From positions 1 through 8,962 of the forward strand of contig DATDCV010000512.1 in assembly GCA_036524155.1 (NCBI GenBank): a stretch of DNA of 8,962 bases. The letters run 5' to 3'. Positions within the stretch are counted from its first letter, which is position 1, and each line of letters opens with the position of its first letter. The position numbers and the translations under genes are program-made. Positions 1-4,827 of this stretch are shown here, piece by piece. Origin of the DNA: DATDCV01 sp036524155. GTDB taxonomy: Bacteria; Verrucomicrobiota; Verrucomicrobiia; Limisphaerales; UBA8199. The notes beneath the pieces are model-generated. The model ran no database searches. It saw nothing but the letters and a program-made list of their open reading frames with translations, and was not told the DNA's origin.

Positions 1-41
1 CCTCTCGTGGGGCGCCAGGGAAGTCGGGTCTCCATGCGAGT

Positions 42-115
42 GGCGAGGGGGATGGCTCGTCCCCGTGCTCGGTCGGCGGCAAGAAAAAGCCCGGGGACGA
101 GCCGTCCCCGCCCCC
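42..115. repeat. BIME-like inverted repeat pair, upstream copy
   Basis: The left arm, 42-65, matches the reverse complement of 92-115 at 20 of 24 positions, including a perfect 12-bp match (GGCTCGTCCCCG at 54-65 against CGGGGACGAGCC at 92-103). The spacer is 26 bp (66-91). The right arm folds alone as a 7-bp stem, CGGGGAC/GTCCCCG, with loop GAGCC at 92-110. The left arm has a weaker 5-bp stem, GGGGA/TCCCC, at 48-64. The 29 bases 86-114 are identical to 894-922. The repeat ends 7 bp before the transposase ATG, so it lies in its leader. Confidence 0.85.
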
Positions 116-121
116 AAACTT

Positions 122-826
122 ATGAAGCGTGAAGACCTTAAGAAGCTCATTGATGGAAAACGGCGCTGCACGGAGCCCCTCACGCCGGAGGAGATGGCCA
201 AAGGATTCAAAGGCTGGTATTCCTCAAAGTATCTGCCCCACTTTGATTCCCCCGGCGCCCAACAATACGTCACTTACCGGCTTGCTGACTCGCTCCCGGC
301 CGAACGCCGGGGTGAATGGGCCGCAATCCTGGCGGTTGAGGATGACTTGGAAAAGCAGCGCCAACTCGAACGCTATCTCGACCTGGGTCATGGGGCTTGT
401 CACCTGCGCAACGACCGCATCGCCCAGGTGGTGCAAGAAAACCTGTGGCACCACGACGGCGGGCAATATCGTCTCCTGGCGTGGGTGGTAATGCCAAATC
501 ACGTCCACGCGTTAATAGAGGTTTGGCAGACGCCGCTAGGGGAGATCCTGAAAGGTTGGAAAAGCTACACCTCCAAAGTAGCAAACAAGATTCTGGGTTG
601 CGAGGGCACATTCTGGCAGGACGATTACTTCGACCGCTACATCCGCGATGAAGACCATTACCGCCGCGTCGTGCGTTACATTGAGAACAATCCCATGAAG
701 GCGGGGTTGGTGCGGGTGGCAGCGGAATGGCCTTGCAGCAGCGCTCATTTTCGTAACCAGGAGGGCACTTCTCACCAGACGCTCACTCACCCAACCTCCA
801 ACCGCGTACCGGACAAGCCGTGCTGA
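122..826 (+). CDS. REP-associated tyrosine transposase (RAYT, Y1 HUH family)
   Basis: This is a 234-residue protein of the RAYT/TnpA_REP family, single-strand DNA endonucleases related to IS200/IS605 transposases that act on REP-type hairpins. The HUH metal-binding motif is in MPNHVHAL (His127 and His129). The catalytic Tyr is most likely Tyr186 in RYIENNPMKAGLV, the family's conserved helix. YVTYRLADSLP near residues 49-59 is the usual first strand. The reading frame is open back to position 65, but that extension would be translated repeat sequence, so I take ATG 122 as the start. No Shine-Dalgarno is visible before it. The key residues are intact and the gene has no frameshift, so an active enzyme is plausible. 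Repeat copies lie 7 bp upstream and 22 bp downstream. It has no evident functional link to the sugar genes that follow. Confidence 0.9.
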   Translation: MKREDLKKLIDGKRRCTEPLTPEEMAKGFKGWYSSKYLPHFDSPGAQQYVTYRLADSLPAERRGEWAAILAVEDDLEKQRQLERYLDLGHGACHLRNDRIAQVVQENLWHHDGGQYRLLAWVVMPNHVHALIEVWQTPLGEILKGWKSYTSKVANKILGCEGTFWQDDYFDRYIRDEDHYRRVVRYIENNPMKAGLVRVAAEWPCSSAHFRNQEGTSHQTLTHPTSNRVPDKPC

Positions 827-848
827 AACGCGCCGCAGTCAATGTGAG

Positions 849-925
849 CCAGGGGCGGGGGCGGCTCGTCGCCGCGTTCATTGGACGGCAAGGAAAGCCC
901 GGGGACGAGCCGTCCCCGCCCCTGG
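849..925. repeat. BIME-like inverted repeat pair, downstream copy
   Basis: The arms 849-874 and 900-925 are reverse complements at 24 of 26 positions, separated by 25 bp (875-899). The right arm carries the same 7-bp stem with loop GAGCC (900-918) as the upstream copy. The two spacers are also related, sharing CGGCAAG followed by an A-rich run and GCC. The 29-bp core 894-922 is identical to 86-114. This copy fills most of the gap between the transposase stop (826) and the hydrolase operon (969), ending about 30 bp before its Shine-Dalgarno. A transcript here could form a long hairpin, but no U-tract follows, so it does not look like an intrinsic terminator. Confidence 0.88.
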
Positions 926-954
926 CAACTGGCCCCAGTTCGGGCGCGAAAACC

Positions 955-962
955 AAAGGAGG
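955..962 (+). promoter_or_regulatory. Strong Shine-Dalgarno of the first operon gene
   Basis: AAAGGAGG lies 6 nt before the ATG at 969, close to an ideal complement of the 16S rRNA tail. None of the other five genes in the window has a comparable site. This fixes the start of the 227-residue protein and suggests that ribosome loading for the first two genes happens mainly here. Confidence 0.85.
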
Positions 963-968
963 CTGCTC

Positions 969-1652
969 ATGACTCCATTCCGTAGCTACTTGCCGTTATT
1001 CATCTTTCTGACCTGTTCGCCAACTCAGCGTGCCGAAGACGCTTCGCGCCACTCCGCACCCTCACTTACGCGTCCCGACTCTGCAGCGAAAGCGCCCAAT
1101 GCTGCCGGGTTCATCCAGCGCTGGCTGATTCTGGAGCCGATTAGCTCCAACGGACTCACGGACAGTGCCGTTCAGGCGGCGGTGAAGGCTGAGTATTTTC
1201 CCAACCAGTTCAGTGTCATTCCCCGAGATGGTGATTCGGTCACGGTTGGCGGTACGAACCTCACCTGGCACGCCGTGGACACAAGGGAATACAACGTTAA
1301 CCTGTATCACTTTGCGCATTCTCTCGGCAAGCCGAGCTCGTTCGTTCTCTTTTGGGCTGTGACCGTGGTCATCTGCCCAGAGGAAATACCAGGCGTGCGA
1401 CTTGCCATCGGTTCGAACGCCGCCTCCGTCTGGTGGGTGAACGGCCAGGAAGTCATCGGGATTTATGGCGACCGGCAGACGGTCATTGACGATGGAGTTT
1501 CCAAGCGTCTCACACTCAAAAAGGGACCGAATGTCGTGCGCTGCGCCGTGATTAATGGCGGGGGAGCGACGGATTTCTGTGCCCGCTTTCTCGACGCGAA
1601 TGAAAAGCCGGTCCAAGGATACACCGTGAGCGTGGGTGCAGTCGCCAAGTGA
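969..1652 (+). CDS. Exported stand-alone beta-sandwich domain protein, xylanolytic accessory
   Basis: A 227-residue protein with no catalytic motif that I recognise. Residues 1-22 look like a signal peptide (hydrophobic YLPLFIFLTC; cleavage probably near TQRA-ED). A Ser/Pro/Ala-rich linker runs to about residue 45. Residues 46-222 form one domain beginning GFIQRWLILEPI, with ASVWWVNGQEV (152-162), LKKGPNVVR (183-191) and DFCARFLDA near 202-210. The pattern of WVNG, then L-KKG-N-V, then N-G resembles galactose-binding-like jelly rolls in glycoside hydrolases. From memory, a similar domain occurs at the C-terminus of some bacterial acetylxylan esterases; I cannot verify this. Here it stands alone with its own signal. 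It has the best ribosome site of the cluster, and its TGA overlaps the GTG start of the next gene, so the two are probably translationally coupled. Inferred role: carbohydrate binding or partner docking for the exported esterase/GH8 protein. Function unproven. Confidence 0.7.
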   Translation: MTPFRSYLPLFIFLTCSPTQRAEDASRHSAPSLTRPDSAAKAPNAAGFIQRWLILEPISSNGLTDSAVQAAVKAEYFPNQFSVIPRDGDSVTVGGTNLTWHAVDTREYNVNLYHFAHSLGKPSSFVLFWAVTVVICPEEIPGVRLAIGSNAASVWWVNGQEVIGIYGDRQTVIDDGVSKRLTLKKGPNVVRCAVINGGGATDFCARFLDANEKPVQGYTVSVGAVAK

Positions 1653-4600
1653 AATTCGTGCTAACCACCATGAAATGGATATTTCGGTTACCGTTCCTCG
1701 CGGCCTTGGTCTTGTGCCAGATGAGCGCCTTTTCCCGAGACACGAACTTCTGGATCTTCCTCTGCTTCGGTCAGTCGAACATGGAAGGATTTCCCGGAAT
1801 TGAGGAGCAGGATAAAGGGCCGGTGGATGAACGGTTTCGGGTGCTGGCGGCCGTCGATTTCCCGAAGCAAGGCCGAACCAAAGGCAATTGGTATGCAGCC
1901 GTCCCGCCGTTGTGCCGTCCCTCGGCCGGTCTGGGTCCGGCCGACTATTTTGGGAGAACGTTGGTGTCCAATCTCCCACCCAACATCAAAGTGGGGATCG
2001 TCAATGTCTCCGTCGCCGGCTGCAAAATCGAACTGTTCCAGAAGGATCGTTTTCAAACATATGCTTCGACCGCGCCAAACTGGATGACCAACATCATCAA
2101 TGCCTATGGTGGCAACCCCTATCAGCGTCTTATCGACATGGCCCAATTGGCTCAGAAAGATGGCGTCATCAAAGGGATCCTTCTGCATCAGGGAGAATCC
2201 AACACGAATGACAAAGAATGGCCGCGGAAAGTTGAATGGATCTACAACAATCTGCTCGAGGATCTCAATCTGAAGGCCGAAGAAGTGCCCCTGCTCGCTG
2301 GGGAACTCGTCAATGAGGATCAAAAAGGCGCTTGTGCGAGCATGAATTCAATTATCGACGGACTGCCCAAGGCGATTCCTACGGCCCACGTGGTTTCCTC
2401 GGTAGGCTGTGCCGGCCGTCCTGACCATCTGCATTTCACTCCGGAAGGCTATCGCGAGCTGGGCAGGCGATACGCGCAGAACATGCTTTCTTTGTTGGGG
2501 TACCAATTCACCGAATCCGCTGGCGCCCAGTCGCAGCCGAAGACTTTCATCAGCTATTTTCTCCCCACTCCTCCGCACGGCGAACTCGTCCGTGAGGCCT
2601 GGGGCGCGACCAACGTCGTCCCGCGGGACGTCCAGAACGGCCTGGAAGACCCCGCCAACAAATACTGCTATTGGGATGGCCAGATTATCAAAGCATCAGA
2701 CGGAAAGTACCATTTGTTCGCCAGCCGCTGGAGTGAATCGCGGGGCCACAATGGTTGGTTCGGCTCCGTTGCAGTCCACGCGGTCTCGGATTCCCTTACC
2801 GGGCCGTATCTGGACAAGGGTCTCTGCTGGCCAAACGATCAAAACGGCAAGGGGCACAACGTTACCGCCCTCACTTTGCCCGACGGTCGCTACGCCATTG
2901 TCATTAGTGAAACTCGCCCGTGCGAAGTCTATGTCTCCAAATCACTCGACGGCCCGTGGGAGCACCTTGGTACCATCACCGTTGAGGGCGAACCGAAGTG
3001 GCACGCCTCTAACGTGGCAATCATGTTGCGCCCGGACGGCAACTTCGAGTTCGTCCCGCGGGATGGCAGAATTTTCTTCAGTGACAAAGGTATCCTCGGA
3101 CCTTACAAGCCGCAGGGCGGTTCCGTTTTCCCGAAGGGTATCCCAAACCTTGAAGACCCTTGCATTTGGTATTCCGGCGGCCTTTATCACATTGTGGTCA
3201 ATTCCTGGTCCACGCGCACCGCGTATCATCTCACCTCCCATGATGGCATCCGTGACTGGACAAACCGGGGCGTGGCTTACGACCCCCGCAAAGCCATTGT
3301 CCGTTACCTCGACAGTACCGTGAACCACTGGAACAAGGCCGAACGGCCCTCGGTCTATGTCGAAAACGGGCATGTCGCTGCCATCACCTTGGCCGTGATT
3401 GATGTCGAAAAGGAACAAGACAAAGGCAATGACAGCCATGGCAGCAAAGTGATCGTGATTCCTTTCGATGGCGCGGCGCTCGATCGCGATCTGGAAAACC
3501 CGTCGGCCGCGGAAGTCCCCAGGAATCCGGACGGCACCGGCGCTTATGCCACCGGCAAATATCGAAATCTTTTCGCTGAGATTGGCAAGTCTCAGCCGGA
3601 GATCCGCCGAAAGATAGACGCGGCATTTCAACAGTTGTTCCACGGCAACCAAACCAATGAGGCTGTTTATTACGAGGCGGGCACCAACGCCGATGGCCTG
3701 CTCGCGTTTGTCACCGACATCAAGCATCGCGACGTGCGCTCCGAGGGGCTGTCCTACGGCATGATCATCGCCGTGCAGTTGAACAAGAAGGCCGAGTTTG
3801 ACGCGATCTGGAATTGGTCGAAAACCTATCTTTACGTTTCTGAGACGAATCATCCTTCCTACGGTTTCTTCACCTGGCAGGCGCGGACCAACGGTGTGCG
3901 CATGAGCCAGTTTGTGGCCCCGGATGGAGAGGAGTATTACGTCACGGCGCTGTATTTAGCCGCACGCCGTTGGGGAAACGGAACCGGCATCTACAACTAC
4001 AAGGAGCAGGCCGATGAGCTGCTCTCCCGCGTGCGTCATCGCCCGGTCATCACGGGTTCGGTGCCATGGCGCGGCAGCAACAGGCAGGTCAAGGCGGGTC
4101 CACTGTTTGACGACGAGCACAAGATGGTGCTCTTCAGTCCCAGCGATGAGCGCTCGCGATTCACCGACCCCTCCTACCATCTGCCCGCATTCTACGAACT
4201 CTGGTCCCGCTGGGGGCCAAAGGAAGACGCGGGATTCTGGAGCCAGGCGGCTGACGTGAGCCGGGATTACTTCGTCAAGGTGGCGCACCCGGTCACCGGT
4301 TTGAATCCCTGTTATGCCAACTTCGACGGGTCGCTCGTCGCGCGCTCCGGCAATTACGGCACCAACTTCTCCTATGACGCCTTCCGCACCGCCGGCAATT
4401 GGTCGGTGGACTGGTCCTGGTGGGGCAAGGATCCACGGCAGCGTGAACTCAGCGACAAGCTTCAGGCATTCTTTGAATCACAAGGGACAAACTACGGCTG
4501 TGTGTTCACGCTTGAAGGCAAGGCACTGGAAACTCGTCATGCGCAGGGATTGGTTGCCGTGAATGCCGTGGCCAGTCTTGCGGCGACCCATCCCCGTTGG

Positions 4601-4720
4601 AAGAACTTCGTCGAGGAACTTTGGAACACGCCGACACCCGATGGCTTGGAGCGTTACTACGAGGGTTTGCTCTACATGATGGCCCTGCTGCACTGTGGCG
4701 GCGAATTTCGGATTTGGTGA
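1649..4720 (+). CDS. Exported three-module enzyme: SGNH/SASA acetylesterase, GH43/117-like propeller, GH8 Rex-type exo-oligoxylanase
   Basis: The protein has 1023 residues from GTG 1649, which overlaps the preceding stop as GTGA. ATG 1670 (Met8) is an alternative start. A signal peptide covers roughly residues 8-29. Module 1 (about 31-290) is an SGNH esterase of the SASA/CE6 type: GQSNMEG with Ser43, HQGESN at 180-185, and DHLH with Asp259 and His262. Such enzymes remove O-acetyl groups, here probably from xylan. Module 2 (about 298-612) looks like a five-bladed propeller of GH43/GH117 type; plausible catalytic residues are Asp343 (YWDGQI), Asp503 (LEDP) and Glu565 (ERP). Its specificity is unknown. 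Module 3 (about 627-1023) closely resembles the GH8 Rex of Bacillus halodurans (EC 3.2.1.156): Glu699 (RSEGLSYGM) as acid, Asp759 (PDGEEY), and Asp910 (FSYDAFR) as base. No internal stop or frameshift interrupts the modules. The most likely role is deacetylating and trimming xylo-oligosaccharides outside the cytoplasm. Confidence 0.88.
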   Translation: MKFVLTTMKWIFRLPFLAALVLCQMSAFSRDTNFWIFLCFGQSNMEGFPGIEEQDKGPVDERFRVLAAVDFPKQGRTKGNWYAAVPPLCRPSAGLGPADYFGRTLVSNLPPNIKVGIVNVSVAGCKIELFQKDRFQTYASTAPNWMTNIINAYGGNPYQRLIDMAQLAQKDGVIKGILLHQGESNTNDKEWPRKVEWIYNNLLEDLNLKAEEVPLLAGELVNEDQKGACASMNSIIDGLPKAIPTAHVVSSVGCAGRPDHLHFTPEGYRELGRRYAQNMLSLLGYQFTESAGAQSQPKTFISYFLPTPPHGELVREAWGATNVVPRDVQNGLEDPANKYCYWDGQIIKASDGKYHLFASRWSESRGHNGWFGSVAVHAVSDSLTGPYLDKGLCWPNDQNGKGHNVTALTLPDGRYAIVISETRPCEVYVSKSLDGPWEHLGTITVEGEPKWHASNVAIMLRPDGNFEFVPRDGRIFFSDKGILGPYKPQGGSVFPKGIPNLEDPCIWYSGGLYHIVVNSWSTRTAYHLTSHDGIRDWTNRGVAYDPRKAIVRYLDSTVNHWNKAERPSVYVENGHVAAITLAVIDVEKEQDKGNDSHGSKVIVIPFDGAALDRDLENPSAAEVPRNPDGTGAYATGKYRNLFAEIGKSQPEIRRKIDAAFQQLFHGNQTNEAVYYEAGTNADGLLAFVTDIKHRDVRSEGLSYGMIIAVQLNKKAEFDAIWNWSKTYLYVSETNHPSYGFFTWQARTNGVRMSQFVAPDGEEYYVTALYLAARRWGNGTGIYNYKEQADELLSRVRHRPVITGSVPWRGSNRQVKAGPLFDDEHKMVLFSPSDERSRFTDPSYHLPAFYELWSRWGPKEDAGFWSQAADVSRDYFVKVAHPVTGLNPCYANFDGSLVARSGNYGTNFSYDAFRTAGNWSVDWSWWGKDPRQRELSDKLQAFFESQGTNYGCVFTLEGKALETRHAQGLVAVNAVASLAATHPRWKNFVEELWNTPTPDGLERYYEGLLYMMALLHCGGEFRIW
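1739..2518 (+). other. Module 1: SGNH/SASA (CE6-like) acetylesterase domain
   Basis: Residues 31-290 of the fusion. Four family blocks are present in order: GQSNMEG (nucleophile Ser43), VNVSVAGCKIELF (118-130), LLHQGESN (178-185) and the Asp-x-x-His block DHLHF (259-263) followed by GYRELGRRYA. All residues needed for esterase chemistry are present. Substrate (acetylated xylan or xylo-oligosaccharide) is inferred from the attached GH8 module and the neighbours, because SASA domains also act on sialic acid and other acetylated sugars. Confidence 0.82.
2540..3484 (+). other. Module 2: five-bladed propeller glycosidase-like domain
   Basis: Residues 298-612 of the fusion. Repeated blade-like segments such as DGKYHLFASRW (351-361), DGRYAIVIS (412-420) and GGLYHIVVNSW (510-520) show the GH43/GH117/GH130-type fold. 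An acid in the first blade (Asp343), Asp503 in LEDP and Glu565 in ERP occupy the places where GH43 enzymes carry base, pKa modulator and acid. I cannot place it in a specific CAZy family from sequence alone. Candidate activities are arabinofuranosidase or another xylan side-chain glycosidase. Confidence 0.6.
3527..4720 (+). other. Module 3: GH8 Rex-type exo-oligoxylanase domain
   Basis: Residues 627-1023 of the fusion, similar to Bacillus halodurans Rex along its length: YATGKYRNLF at the start, WNW at 721-723, DPSYHLPAFYELW (840-852), LWNTP (991-995) and GEFRIW at the end. Glu699, Asp759 and Asp910 match its catalytic set. The short loop that in Rex blocks the far side of the cleft, read by me as Leu-His-Pro, aligns with Arg963-His964-Ala965 here. 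The His is kept, favouring exo action from the reducing end over endo-xylanase activity. Confidence 0.87.
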
Positions 4721-4827
4721 CCCATGGAATCGAACAAAGCATCATTGGTTCATCCAATCTCTGATTGCCCTGTCGTGCTTGGCATTACAAAATACACCGG
4801 ATCAAACTCGCTGCGAAAATGCAAATA
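4721..4827. other. Short gap before the GH51 gene
   Basis: The gap is 107 bp and less GC-rich than its surroundings. It contains a small perfect inverted repeat, ATTGG-TTCAT-CCAAT (4744-4758), and no clear Shine-Dalgarno or convincing promoter. A TTGGCA at 4779-4784 has no matching -10 box at normal spacing. It could hold an internal promoter or operator, but nothing proves it. There is no terminator, so read-through from the upstream gene is likely. Confidence 0.4.

Larger units (their letters stand above)
42..925 (+). mobile_element. RAYT transposase gene with flanking palindromic repeat pairs
   Basis: One transposase gene of the REP-associated tyrosine transposase (RAYT) type lies between two copies of the same imperfect-palindrome repeat (42-115 and 849-925), both in the same orientation. 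RAYTs are known to be associated with REP/BIME palindromes that their HUH domain recognises. This arrangement, a gene bracketed by its cognate repeats, is what has been called a REPtron. The outer limits are set by where the repeat similarity ends. I see no target-site duplication, which fits HUH-type chemistry. Whether the unit is still mobile cannot be judged from a single copy. Confidence 0.72.

Noticed and set aside
65..121. N-terminal extension of the transposase to position 65
   Set aside because: It would translate the palindromic repeat and its spacer, and the family normally begins near the Met at 122.
900..918. Stem-loop CGGGGAC/GTCCCCG as an intrinsic terminator of the transposase transcript
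   Set aside because: No T-run follows on the + strand, and the same hairpin sits upstream of the gene, so it is better explained as part of the repeat.
1062..1979. Minus-strand open frame of 305 codons across the accessory-domain gene and the fusion start
   Set aside because: It lies antisense to two genes with clear signal peptides, domain motifs and coupled starts, and its translation has no recognisable domain. GC-rich coding DNA commonly leaves such frames open.
2409..3323. Plus-strand open frame of 304 codons in an alternative frame of the fusion gene
   Set aside because: Composition rich in Ser, Arg, Thr and Pro with no domain, typical of an out-of-frame reading of GC-rich coding DNA.
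2942..3853. Minus-strand open frame of 303 codons inside the fusion gene
   Set aside because: Antisense to the propeller and GH8 modules, whose motifs fix the + frame; no motif or initiation signal supports it.
4779..4807. Sigma-70-like promoter with TTGGCA before the GH51 gene
   Set aside because: At 16-18 bp spacing there is no reasonable -10 box; the nearby TACAAA is at the wrong distance.
4765..4827. Upstream TTG start for the GH51 gene
   Set aside because: It would add 21 mostly polar and basic residues before an otherwise standard signal peptide that starts at ATG 4828.
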